DNA of 36,334 bases from DATGZX01 sp035296965 (lineage in GTDB: Bacteria > Planctomycetota > Planctomycetia > Gemmatales > Gemmataceae): contig DATGZX010000393.1 of NCBI GenBank assembly GCA_035296965.1, positions 1 to 36,334 of the forward strand. Direction: 5' to 3'. Of this stretch, positions 23,868 to 31,856 are shown in pieces (the stretch's first letter is position 1; the number at the start of each line of letters is the position of its first letter). The notes beneath the pieces were generated by a model. The model made no database searches. It was given only the letters and a program-made list of their open reading frames with translations, and was not told the DNA's origin. The translations under genes and the position numbers were made by a program.

Positions 23868-25691
23868 ATGTCCTCGACCACCGCGCAGTTTTCCCAGGTG
23901 CTACCCACACTGCAGGCGCGGCGCTCCTGGCTCCTGCTCCTCGTTCGCAGCCCCGCGGAACATGCCTGGTCCAGTTCGGTCGTGCTTGCGCTGCTGTGCG
24001 GTTGGCTTTTCTTTTATGGTCTGGGCAAGGGCGAGTTGTTCCGCACGGAAAGCTTGCGGGCGATCATCGCGGCACAGTTCCTGCGCTCCGGGAACTGGGT
24101 CGTGCCCACCCTTTATGGCGAGCCCATCTTCACCAAACCGCCCGGGATGTATGCGGCAATCGCCCTGTTGAGTTGGCCCTTCGGCGGCGTCAGTGAATGG
24201 ACTGCCCGATTACCTTCCGCTCTGGCGGCTACGATCACGGTCTTCCTCTGGTACTGGTACCTTGGCCGGCAATTGGGCCGGCGTGGCGGCCTGCTGGCAG
24301 CGGTCCTCTTACCTGTCTCCTTGATGTGGCTCGACAAGGGAAGCGCCGCCGAAATCGACATGATGCAGGTGGCGTGGGTGACCGCGGCAATCTTGTTTTT
24401 CTTGCGCGCTCTGGAGATCGCCGAAGAGCCAAAATCCAGGGAGCAACCTGTGGTCCTCAGTGCCCGTGTCTCGGCAGCCGGGGCTTTATGGCGAGCGGCA
24501 GGTAATAATCTCCACTCTCCCCCGCCTCGGGGGAGAGGGGTTGGGGGTGAAGGGGACGAACGACCCCCGGCTAAGGCCCCTCACCCCCGACCCCTCTCCC
24601 CGGAGTGCCGGGGCGAGGGGAGAACCATTGCTGCCGTTCACCGATTGGCCGTTGAAAGCGCCGCGCAGGCAATCCGCCCCGACCAGACTCGCGCGCTATG
24701 GTTTTGGTGGCTGGCTGCATTGTTGTGCGTTGCGGGCGGCGTTCTCACCAAGTGGACTGCTCCTGCTTTTTTCTATGGGACCGTGGTAACCTTGCTGTGG
24801 CGCCGGGGCCGCCTGGGGTTGCTTTTCGGGAGGTATCATCTCGTCAGCGCGCTCGTGGGCGCTGCCGTCTGCCTCACCTGGATAGGGGCAGCGGTCGCAC
24901 TCGCCGGCTGGGAGCCGTTTTACAATACCGTGAGTCGTGAAGCACTGATGCGGCTCTTGCCCAGCCATCATGATCGACCATACCCCTGGCGCGAAACGCT
25001 GGCACACCCAGCCAAGCTATTCGCGGCAAGCTTGCCCTTTTCTGTCGTCGCCTTGTTCAGTCTCCGGCCTGGCTTTGGACAACTCTGGGATGAACGCGGC
25101 CGGCGGTTGCTCCAAGCATTGCATTGTTGGTTGTGGCCGAACCTGGTCTTTTGGACGATCATCCCCGAGCACGCCCCGCGGCATAGCTTTCCGTTGTTCC
25201 CGGCCATTGCCGGGCTGGCAGCCTTTGTGCTGCTGGCCTGGATAGACGGTCGCCTTGCCTGGCCTCCCGCAAAATGGCGCTGGCTCCACGCGGGGCGGCC
25301 GCTCCCGTGCCTGATCGCTGTGATGGCGATTTGGCTGGCGGTCAAGCTGGTGCATGTCCACGTTGTCATCCCACTGCGCGACCAGGGCCGTGAGCCGACT
25401 GCCAAGGGCCAACTGCTGGCCCAGCTTGTACCCGAGGGAAATACACTCTACTTATTCATGCTCAAGGATGAAGGGATCATGTTTTACTACGGTAGGCCGG
25501 TGCGACGACTGGCCGGTCCGGAGCTGCTTCCCTCGTCTAACGCGCCTCTGTACTGTATTCTCGATAATGCAGAGTGGCATCGCTGGAAACGCATGGACGA
25601 AACGGAAGTGCTTCAGCAGATGCTGGATGAGCAGGGAGCGCCGATCGTTTTGGTGAAGCTGACAGCTCACCAGCGAAATTCGCTCAACTGA
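23868..25691 (+). CDS. ArnT/PMT-like integral-membrane glycosyltransferase (GT39/GT83 type)
   Basis: A 607-residue membrane protein with about ten hydrophobic segments, resembling ArnT / dolichyl-phosphate-mannose glycosyltransferases that use a polyprenyl-phosphate sugar donor. The first loop carries GELFRTESLRAIIAAQFLRSGNWVVPTLYGEPIFTKPPGMYAA; the E in RTES and the KPP match the usual DE...KPPL signature. Later loops include DKGSAAEIDMMQ. AGGAGG precedes the ATG. Residues ~214-255 (HSPPPRGRGVGGEGDERPP...APHPRPLSPECRGEG) are encoded by a palindromic repeat at 24515-24621 and look like an in-frame insertion between membrane segments. The acceptor (lipid, protein or surface polymer) is unknown. 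Confidence 0.88.
   Translation: MSSTTAQFSQVLPTLQARRSWLLLLVRSPAEHAWSSSVVLALLCGWLFFYGLGKGELFRTESLRAIIAAQFLRSGNWVVPTLYGEPIFTKPPGMYAAIALLSWPFGGVSEWTARLPSALAATITVFLWYWYLGRQLGRRGGLLAAVLLPVSLMWLDKGSAAEIDMMQVAWVTAAILFFLRALEIAEEPKSREQPVVLSARVSAAGALWRAAGNNLHSPPPRGRGVGGEGDERPPAKAPHPRPLSPECRGEGRTIAAVHRLAVESAAQAIRPDQTRALWFWWLAALLCVAGGVLTKWTAPAFFYGTVVTLLWRRGRLGLLFGRYHLVSALVGAAVCLTWIGAAVALAGWEPFYNTVSREALMRLLPSHHDRPYPWRETLAHPAKLFAASLPFSVVALFSLRPGFGQLWDERGRRLLQALHCWLWPNLVFWTIIPEHAPRHSFPLFPAIAGLAAFVLLAWIDGRLAWPPAKWRWLHAGRPLPCLIAVMAIWLAVKLVHVHVVIPLRDQGREPTAKGQLLAQLVPEGNTLYLFMLKDEGIMFYYGRPVRRLAGPELLPSSNAPLYCILDNAEWHRWKRMDETEVLQQMLDEQGAPIVLVKLTAHQRNSLN
24515..24621. repeat. Palindromic repetitive element inserted in frame in a coding sequence
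   Basis: Two arms, roughly 24515-24555 and 24577-24621, are imperfect reverse complements built of CTCTCCCCC/GGGGGAGAG and GGGGTTGGGGGTGAAGGGG / CCCCTCACCCCCGACCCC. The arms themselves hold smaller hairpins. It encodes SPPPRGRGVGGEG and PHPRPLSPECRGEG, peptides characteristic of a widely dispersed bacterial palindrome read as protein. Confidence 0.9.
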
Positions 25692-25734
25692 TGTCTGATG
25701 GGGTGGGCACCTTCCACGACCCAAGGTTGCTTTG

Positions 25735-26976
25735 ATGAATCCAACTGGCGTTCCACAAGACGTCAAGGTCTTGAGCATCGGGGAACTTACTCGGGCCATC
25801 AAAGGGCTCATCGAAGAAGGTTTTGCCTCCGTTTGGGCTACGGGAGAGGTCGGCAACCTAGCGAGGCCCTCTTCCGGTCACATCTACCTTACTCTGAAGG
25901 ATTCCGAGGCTCAGCTCCGCGCTGTGCTATGGCGCAACGTTGCCATGCGTCTCAGATTCGAACTGCGCGAAGGTCTCGAAGTAATCGTCCGTGGCCGGAT
26001 GAGCGTTTACGCCCCGCGCGGCGAATACCAGTTGGTTGTCGAGGAGCTGCAACCCAAAGGAGTGGGAGCACAGGAGCTTGCGCTGCGGCAGCTTAAAGAG
26101 AAACTCTTTCGGCTTGGTTACTTTGCGCCGGAGAGGAAGAAACCTTTGCCGCGTTTTCCCCGGCGTATCGCCCTGGTGACCAGCCCGAGCGGAGCGGCCG
26201 TGCGCGACATTCTCGAAATCCTGGCGCGCCGCTGGCCGGCCGTGGAAATCCTGATTTGTCCGGTCCGCGTGCAAGGAGACGGCGCCGCCGAAGAGATTGC
26301 CGCGGCAATCAGCCTGCTCAATCGCCTGGATGGCGTGGACGCCATGATCGTCGGCCGCGGGGGCGGCAGTACGGAGGATCTCTGGGCATTCAACGCCGAG
26401 TGCGTGGCTCAGGAGATTTTTGCATCGCGGGTACCGGTAATCAGCGCCGTGGGGCATGAGATCGACTTGACGATTGCCGATCTCGTCGCGGATTGTCGCG
26501 CTTTGACGCCCAGCGAAGCCGCCGAGCGCATTGTGCCGCACCGCGAGGAACTCCTGGAGGGTTTACGCGGATTGGAGGGGCAGTTGCGCATGCTCTTGCA
26601 AAAGCAGTTACAACTTGCAAGTAGACGCCTCGAAGACCTGGGCCAACGGCGCTGTTTTCGCATGCCCCTCGAGCCAATCCGCGATCTTGAGCGACGGCTC
26701 GACGATTGCGCCGAACGGTTGCAGCGAATCAGCAGGCAGCGATTGCTCCAAATACGCGACCGTCTCCAGGCGCAAGCAGCCCGCCTAGAAACACTTAGCC
26801 CCTTGAACGTCTTGGCTCGGGGGTATAGTCTAACTCGCAGAGAAGCGGACGAGACGGTCGTGCGCAGCCCGGAACAGGTACGTCCCGGCGACCTCCTTCT
26901 CACGCGCCTGCAACATGGGCAAATTCGCAGCCGGGTGGAAGGATCGGAGAGGACTTTCGATCTCCCCGCTTCCTGA
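25735..26976 (+). CDS. xseA: Exodeoxyribonuclease VII large subunit
   Basis: 413 residues from the ATG at 25735 (a TTG just before it is less likely). Exonuclease VII degrades single-stranded DNA. The N-terminal OB-fold is visible (FASVWATGEVGNLARPSSGHIYLTLKDSEAQLRAVLWR). The catalytic domain has RIALVTSPSGAAVRDILEILARRWP, VDAMIVGRGGGSTEDLWAFNAE, and VISAVGHEIDLTIADLVADCRALTPSEAAE, all diagnostic. The coiled-coil C-terminal region (~260-350) and the LNVLARGYSLT motif complete the protein. The stop is immediately followed by a perfect 29-bp inverted repeat, then xseB. Confidence 0.97.
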   Translation: MNPTGVPQDVKVLSIGELTRAIKGLIEEGFASVWATGEVGNLARPSSGHIYLTLKDSEAQLRAVLWRNVAMRLRFELREGLEVIVRGRMSVYAPRGEYQLVVEELQPKGVGAQELALRQLKEKLFRLGYFAPERKKPLPRFPRRIALVTSPSGAAVRDILEILARRWPAVEILICPVRVQGDGAAEEIAAAISLLNRLDGVDAMIVGRGGGSTEDLWAFNAECVAQEIFASRVPVISAVGHEIDLTIADLVADCRALTPSEAAERIVPHREELLEGLRGLEGQLRMLLQKQLQLASRRLEDLGQRRCFRMPLEPIRDLERRLDDCAERLQRISRQRLLQIRDRLQAQAARLETLSPLNVLARGYSLTRREADETVVRSPEQVRPGDLLLTRLQHGQIRSRVEGSERTFDLPAS

Positions 26977-27063
26977 GGAGCCTGCTGAAAAAGGGGTCTG
27001 ACCCCTTCCGCGGGAAATCAGTGAAGCTTCGTAGGGGGTCAGACCCCTTTTTCAGCAGGCTCC
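26977..27063. repeat. Perfect 29-bp inverted repeat between xseA and xseB
   Basis: Arms 26977-27005 and 27035-27063 are exact reverse complements (29/29), loop 29 nt. The left arm begins at the first base after the xseA TGA. The core is AAAAAGGGGTCTGACCCC, with outer arm GGAGCCTGCTG. An RNA hairpin with a T-run (CCCCTTTTT) could terminate or attenuate, which would lower xseB relative to xseA. Confidence 0.96.
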
Positions 27064-27104
27064 AGAGCGTCAGGGAAGGCGAACTCCCCGCGTGGGCGGC
27101 ACGC

Positions 27105-27419
27105 ATGACTGAACCCCCTGACAATCCTTTGACTTTCGAACAAGCCCTGGCCGAGCTTGACCAGATCGTCCGCGATCTGGAAGACGGCCAGCTTGGTCTG
27201 GAAGATGCTCTGGCGCGCTATGAAAAGGGCATCGGGCTCCTCAAGGGTTGCCACGCGCAGCTTCGGCAGGCGGAGCAACGGATCTTGCTGTTGACGGGCC
27301 TGGATGCGGACGGTCAAGCCGTTACGCAACCTTTTGAGCACACAGCCACGGCCGAGAGCGGCAAGACGGAGACCAAGAAGCGCCGCAAAAAAGACGAGGG
27401 GCCAGAGATACCGTTTTAG
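27105..27419 (+). CDS. xseB: Exodeoxyribonuclease VII small subunit
   Basis: 104 residues from the ATG at 27105 (MTEPPDNPLTFEQALAELDQIV). The frame is open further upstream, but that part overlaps the inverted repeat and encodes a repeat-derived peptide, so the internal ATG is chosen. The characteristic two-helix small-subunit core is present: FEQALAELDQIVRDLEDGQLGLEDALARYEKGIGLLKGCHAQLRQAEQRI, matching the ExVxxLExGxLxLExxLxxYExG pattern. The tail (KTETKKRRKKDEGPEIPF) is lysine-rich and longer than in many orthologues. It is followed 19 bases later by ispA. It binds XseA to form the nuclease. Confidence 0.94.
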   Translation: MTEPPDNPLTFEQALAELDQIVRDLEDGQLGLEDALARYEKGIGLLKGCHAQLRQAEQRILLLTGLDADGQAVTQPFEHTATAESGKTETKKRRKKDEGPEIPF

Positions 27420-27438
27420 TACGAGCTTGTAGAGATTG

Positions 27439-28410
27439 ATGTCCAAGGTCGACGACGAGCTGGATCAATACCTGAGGGACAAGTGCGCCCTTGTCGAGGA
27501 AAGCCTGCGCAGCGCGCTCGGTCCCAATACAGGCTGTCCGGAGTCGCTGCTGGAAGCAATGCGGCACAGCCTACTCGCTCCCGGCAAACGCCTCCGGCCC
27601 CTGCTGGTAATCCTCGCCACGGAAGCATGCGGTGGCGAGGACCGAGCAGCGCTCCCCGCGGCTTGCGCCGTCGAAATGATCCACACCTATTCTCTGATCC
27701 ACGATGATCTGCCGGCGATGGACGACGACGACCTGCGCCGCGGTCTACCCACTTGCCATAAACAGTTTGGCGAAGCGCTTGCGATCCTGGCCGGCGACGC
27801 TTTGCTGACGCTGGCCTTTCAGGTGCTGGCGGAGGGGTATCCCCCTGCAAGCGGGGCAGCCTGCTGTCGCGAATTGGCGAAAGGGGCCGGTGCCGCCGGG
27901 ATGGTGGGAGGACAGGTGGAAGATCTGGCCTGGGAACGGGTTAACGAGGAGGCTTGCGTGTGCTCGGTGTCGGACTCCCGTCAGCAGAGCCAGGCCCTGC
28001 TGCCCCCCCCCAGTCTTTTGGCCCTGGAAAACATCCATGCCCGCAAGACCGGCGCTCTTTTTCGAGCTTGTCTGCGGCTCGGAGCATGCGTGGCGCAGGG
28101 AGAGAAGCCGGGGGGGCCAAACCCGATTCTTGTCGATGCCCTTGACGCCTACGGCCGCTCTTTCGGCCAGGCGTTTCAAGTCACGGATGACCTGCTCGAC
28201 GTGGAAGGCTCTGCAGACCAGATGGGAAAGCGCGTGCAAAAAGACGCTGCTCGCGGTAAATTGACCTATCCCGGCTTCCTGGGCGTGGCCGAGAGCCGGC
28301 GCCGCGCCCAGCGTCTGTGCGAAGAGGCCCGAGCGCACCTTGTGCCGCTCGGGGCGGCTGCAAACCATCTGGCAGCACTAGTCGACTTCGTCGTCGAGCG
28401 GAAGCGATAG
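27439..28410 (+). CDS. ispA: Polyprenyl (farnesyl/geranylgeranyl) diphosphate synthase
   Basis: 323 residues from the ATG at 27439 (a TTG three bases upstream is possible). It condenses IPP with allylic diphosphates. Both aspartate-rich motifs are intact: HDDLPAMDDDDLRRG (~88-102) and TDDLLDVEG (~249-257). GKRLRP supplies the IPP-binding lysine/arginine pair. KTGALF and GQAFQVTDD are also conserved. Between GGQVEDL and the ALENIHARKTGALF helix there is about 20 residues more than in E. coli IspA (ACVCSVSDSRQQSQALLPPP), and this insert contains a C9 run at 28003-28011. Product chain length cannot be set from sequence alone. Sits 24 bp before dxs. Confidence 0.94.
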   Translation: MSKVDDELDQYLRDKCALVEESLRSALGPNTGCPESLLEAMRHSLLAPGKRLRPLLVILATEACGGEDRAALPAACAVEMIHTYSLIHDDLPAMDDDDLRRGLPTCHKQFGEALAILAGDALLTLAFQVLAEGYPPASGAACCRELAKGAGAAGMVGGQVEDLAWERVNEEACVCSVSDSRQQSQALLPPPSLLALENIHARKTGALFRACLRLGACVAQGEKPGGPNPILVDALDAYGRSFGQAFQVTDDLLDVEGSADQMGKRVQKDAARGKLTYPGFLGVAESRRRAQRLCEEARAHLVPLGAAANHLAALVDFVVERKR

Positions 28411-28433
28411 TTCATGCATAAAGGATGACGGTG

Positions 28434-30374
28434 ATGAGCGAACTGCTGTCAAAAATCGCCTCCCCTGCCGACCTGCATCAATTCTCCGATGAGCAGCTCT
28501 CCCAGCTCACCCAGGAGATGCGCGACGAACTCGTGCGTGTCTTGAGCATTCGGCCGGCGCACTTCGCGAGCAACCTAGGCGTCGTCGAACTCTGTCTCGC
28601 GCTGCACCTCACTTTTGACTTCAGCCGCGACCGCCTCATCTGGGATACGGGCCATCAGATCTATCCTCACAAACTGATCACCGGCCGCTACCCGCAGTTC
28701 GAAACGATTCGCACGCGTGGCGGCTTGATGGGTTACCCCAATCCCAACGAAAGCCCTTACGACCTGTTCATGACCGGTCACGCTGGATGCAGCCTGTCGT
28801 GCGCCCTGGGCCTCCGGGTAGGCGACGAACTGCTTGGGAACGGCGATCGCCATAGCGTTGCCGTCATCGGCGACGGGGCACTCCCTTCGGGAATTGTTTT
28901 CGAGGCGTTAAATAACGCGGGCGGCCTGGGCAAGAAGCTGCTCGTAATCCTCAATGACAACCAGATGTCCATTTGCGCACGTGTCGGCGGCCTTGCCCGC
29001 TGCCTGGATCAAGCGCGCTTGACCAATTTCTACCAGGGTTCCATGCGGAACCTGCACGATCTCCTGGCCAAAGTGCCGGTTGTGGGCGGCATGGCCAACC
29101 AGGCCATCGAACAACTTCGCGACGGCCTCAAGGCTGTTCTCACGGGCGGGATGCTGTTCGAAGAACTTGGCTTCCGTTACATCGGACCCATTGACGGGCA
29201 CGACCTGCCGTCGCTGCGTCGCTGGCTGCGCGATGTGAAGAGTCAGGAAGGGCCCATCCTGTTGCATGTATTGACCGAAAAGGGGCACGGAGTAGCGCAA
29301 GCCAGCCAAGACCCCGTGACCTATCACACGCCGCCCGTTTTTGAGAAGATCGGTCCGCAACGGACCATCCTGTCACTGCGGCGCGGCGGCTCCAAGGCCT
29401 ACACCGACGCTGTCAGCACTGCCGTCTACCAGGCCATGGAGAACGATGCCAAAGTAGTTGTGATCACTGCCGCCATGTGCCAGGGCAACAAGCTGGAAAA
29501 AGTGCGCTCCGATTTTCCGGAGCGCTTCTTCGACACGGGAATTTGCGAATCGCACGCCGTTGCCTTCGCCGCCGGCCTGGCCAAGGCCGGCATGCGACCA
29601 ATCGCCTCCATTTACTCGACTTTCTTGCAGCGCGCCTACGATCAGCTCTTCCAGGAAGTGGCCCTGCAGAACCTGCATGTGACTTTTTGCCTCGATCGCG
29701 CGGGCCTTACCGGTCCGGATGGACCGACCCATCACGGCGCGTTCGACACCGGCTACATGCGGCTCTTCCCCAACTTCGTGGTGATGGCGCCCGGTGACGA
29801 AGCCGACGTCGCCCCAATGCTCCACTTCGCTTTGGAATATGAAGGTCCGGTGTCGATGCGCTATCCCAAGGCCAGCCTGGAGAATGTAAAACGCGGCGTC
29901 GCTCCGGTCGAACTCGGCCAGGCGGAGGTTTACGAGTGGGGCGAAGACGGCATGTTCATTGCTTATGGCAGCCTCTTTGCCGTCTGCGTCGAGGCAGCGG
30001 AGCGGCTGCGTGAGGAAGGGCTCAACATTGGCGTCATCAACGCACGATTCGCCAAGCCGATCGACACGCAAACGCTGCTCCGCGCGGTGGAAGAAATGCC
30101 GCTTGTCGTGACCGTGGAAGAAGGAGCCCTGCACGGGGGCTTTGGCAGCGCCTTGCTCGAAGCAACCAACACTGCGGGGCTGGGTACGCGTCATCTCGTC
30201 CGCCTGGGCATTCCCGATCGCTTTGTCGAACATGGCGAACGCGCGGAGCTGCTGGCAGACCTTGGCCTGGACGTGAATGGTCTGTGCAAGGTCGTTCGAG
30301 CGGAGCTTGGGAGCGGCTCCCGAGACTCCCACATCGCCAGCGAGCAGCCGTCTCGTTCGGGTCGGCCATTCTGA
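28434..30374 (+). CDS. dxs: 1-deoxy-D-xylulose-5-phosphate synthase
   Basis: A 646-residue thiamine-diphosphate enzyme making DXP from pyruvate and glyceraldehyde-3-phosphate, the entry to the MEP isoprenoid pathway. The ATG at 28434 is chosen because AAGGA lies eight bases upstream; an ATG at 28425 is too close. Motifs: PAHFASNLGVVEL, WDTGHQIYPHK (H74), ThDP-binding GDGALPSG (146-153) with NDNQMSI (174-180), and transketolase-like YSTFLQRAYDQ, DRAGLTGPDGPTHHG, and SMRYPKA. The usual GHSSTS motif is GHAGCS (115-120), a notable divergence. The stop is followed directly by another long inverted repeat. Confidence 0.96.
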   Translation: MSELLSKIASPADLHQFSDEQLSQLTQEMRDELVRVLSIRPAHFASNLGVVELCLALHLTFDFSRDRLIWDTGHQIYPHKLITGRYPQFETIRTRGGLMGYPNPNESPYDLFMTGHAGCSLSCALGLRVGDELLGNGDRHSVAVIGDGALPSGIVFEALNNAGGLGKKLLVILNDNQMSICARVGGLARCLDQARLTNFYQGSMRNLHDLLAKVPVVGGMANQAIEQLRDGLKAVLTGGMLFEELGFRYIGPIDGHDLPSLRRWLRDVKSQEGPILLHVLTEKGHGVAQASQDPVTYHTPPVFEKIGPQRTILSLRRGGSKAYTDAVSTAVYQAMENDAKVVVITAAMCQGNKLEKVRSDFPERFFDTGICESHAVAFAAGLAKAGMRPIASIYSTFLQRAYDQLFQEVALQNLHVTFCLDRAGLTGPDGPTHHGAFDTGYMRLFPNFVVMAPGDEADVAPMLHFALEYEGPVSMRYPKASLENVKRGVAPVELGQAEVYEWGEDGMFIAYGSLFAVCVEAAERLREEGLNIGVINARFAKPIDTQTLLRAVEEMPLVVTVEEGALHGGFGSALLEATNTAGLGTRHLVRLGIPDRFVEHGERAELLADLGLDVNGLCKVVRAELGSGSRDSHIASEQPSRSGRPF

Positions 30375-30482
30375 GAGCGTGATGAAAAAGGGGTCAGACC
30401 GAATTCTGCAGAGACTAATGACTTTGCGAGGGGCAGAGCACCTCGATTAGCCAGGGGGTCAGACCCCTTTTTCATCACGCTC
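30375..30482. repeat. 26-bp inverted repeat (25/26) between dxs and nadK
   Basis: Arms 30375-30400 and 30457-30482 pair with one mismatch around a 56-nt loop. The left arm starts at the base after the dxs TGA. The core AAAAAGGGGTCAGACC matches the element at 26977, with outer arms GAGCGTGATG/CATCACGCTC. Confidence 0.95.
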
Positions 30483-30507
30483 CGACGCCTCATCCCGGGT
30501 TCTGCGT

Positions 30508-31359
30508 ATGCGTCTCTTTGTCCTGGGAAATGCCAATCGACCAGGAGTTATCAAGGCGGCCGAGCGTTTGCTGCCGTTCCTCAAGGAACACGCTCAGGTC
30601 GTCGTTTTCGATCTCCAACAGGAGGCGGACCTGGGCCAGGAGACCGCCGACATCGCTCTTGTTTTCGGCGGCGATGGGGCGATCCTGCGCGCAGCACGTC
30701 AAATGGGCTATCAGCAGATCCCCGTGCTCGGCGTCAACCTGGGCAAGCTTGGCTTCCTTGCCGACCTCAACCTCGATCAATTTGAGGAGTGCTTCCCACA
30801 GGTGGCTCGGGGAAACTATCAGATCACACACCATGTGATGCTCGAATGCACGTTCACCTCGCCCGCGATGAAGCAAACCGTTCTCGGATTGAACGATGTG
30901 GTGGTGCACACCGGGCGGTCGTATCATGTTATCGACCTGAATCTTTTCGTGGATGGCGAGCCGGTCACGCGCTATAGCGGGGACGGCTTGATCCTGAGCA
31001 CCCCGATCGGCTCGACGGCTCATAACCTCTCGGCCGGGGGACCGATACTCGGACAAGAGCTGGACGCTTTCGTCATAACTCCAATTTGCTCCCACACTTT
31101 GACCAATCGTCCGGTGGTTGATTCTTCTGAAAAAGTCTATACGATTGTTCTAACCTCCGGCTGGGGGGATGCCGTCCTGATTGTCGATGGACAGGAGATC
31201 ACTCCCTTCAACACGGATGGTCAGATCACGGTTCGGCGTGCGCCGGTAACCTTCGGACTCGTCAAGGTGCCAGGGCGTGGCTACTATCAAACGTTGCGGG
31301 ATAAACTCCATTGGGGCCAGCAGCCCAATTACCGTGCCGAACCGCGGACGCAGGAGTAA
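30508..31359 (+). CDS. nadK: NAD kinase
   Basis: A 283-residue ATP- or polyphosphate-dependent NAD kinase producing NADP. The NAD-kinase signatures are present: VFGGDGAILRAAR (GGDG 54-57), NLGKLGFL, LNDVVVHTG (N129-D130), and YSGDGLILSTPIGSTAHNLSAGGPI (158-180). The length fits. It sits 26 bp after the inverted repeat downstream of dxs. The position after dxs is also seen in other bacteria, although the tlyA gene often found between them is missing here. Confidence 0.96.
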   Translation: MRLFVLGNANRPGVIKAAERLLPFLKEHAQVVVFDLQQEADLGQETADIALVFGGDGAILRAARQMGYQQIPVLGVNLGKLGFLADLNLDQFEECFPQVARGNYQITHHVMLECTFTSPAMKQTVLGLNDVVVHTGRSYHVIDLNLFVDGEPVTRYSGDGLILSTPIGSTAHNLSAGGPILGQELDAFVITPICSHTLTNRPVVDSSEKVYTIVLTSGWGDAVLIVDGQEITPFNTDGQITVRRAPVTFGLVKVPGRGYYQTLRDKLHWGQQPNYRAEPRTQE

Positions 31360-31519
31360 CGTAAACGGAACAGGGTAGCCCGGTCTTCCAACGATAGCGC
31401 CCTGCGCGGCCAATGAGTTTCCCTGCCTAACCGTCACAAGCGGTCTCTCGGGGGCTTCGACTTTGCGCACGGGGCCAATGGATCCGTTGTGATGGGGTAT
31501 TGCCAGGAGAGAATGGAGA

Positions 31520-31825
31520 ATGGACGAAGGTGGCGATTCCCTTTCGCAAGAATCCAGGACGGTCTGCAAGCGGGTCCTAGTACATGGCCGAGTCCAGGGG
31601 GTGGGCTTCCGCTACACGACGCGGCAAGTCGCCTCGGGATACCTAGTGACAGGTTTTGTTCGTAACCTGCCCACTGGCGATGTTGAGATAATGGCTGAGG
31701 GGCCGGTCGATCAAGTCGACACGTTCCTTGCAGCAGTCGCCAGATGCATGGCAGGGTACCTCGAGAGTATCGAGGTCCAGGAAGAAACTTGCAGCGGTTA
31801 CAAAGGATTTCAGATACGGCACTAA
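31520..31825 (+). CDS. acyP: Acylphosphatase
   Basis: A 101-residue small enzyme hydrolysing acyl phosphates. The family signatures are clear: GRVQGVGFRYTTRQVA with catalytic R31, and GFVRNLPTGDVEIMAEG with catalytic N49. The N-terminal ~15 residues (MDEGGDSLSQESRTV) are an extra tail. The ATG at 31520 has GGAGA nine bases upstream. It is in the same direction as its neighbours, about 160 bp after nadK. Confidence 0.94.
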   Translation: MDEGGDSLSQESRTVCKRVLVHGRVQGVGFRYTTRQVASGYLVTGFVRNLPTGDVEIMAEGPVDQVDTFLAAVARCMAGYLESIEVQEETCSGYKGFQIRH

Positions 31826-31856
31826 TCGTCTTAGGAGAGTCTTCGAACACTTGCTT

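Noticed and set aside
27021..27104. Upstream extension of xseB (MKLRRGSDPFFSRLQ)
   Set aside because: It is encoded by the right arm of the inverted repeat and is not part of the small-subunit family.
31728..31856. N-terminal extension of the ABC-2-type protein into acyP
   Set aside because: It overlaps the well-supported acylphosphatase gene by about 100 bp, and the extension is not membrane-like; the ATG at 31857 is preferred.
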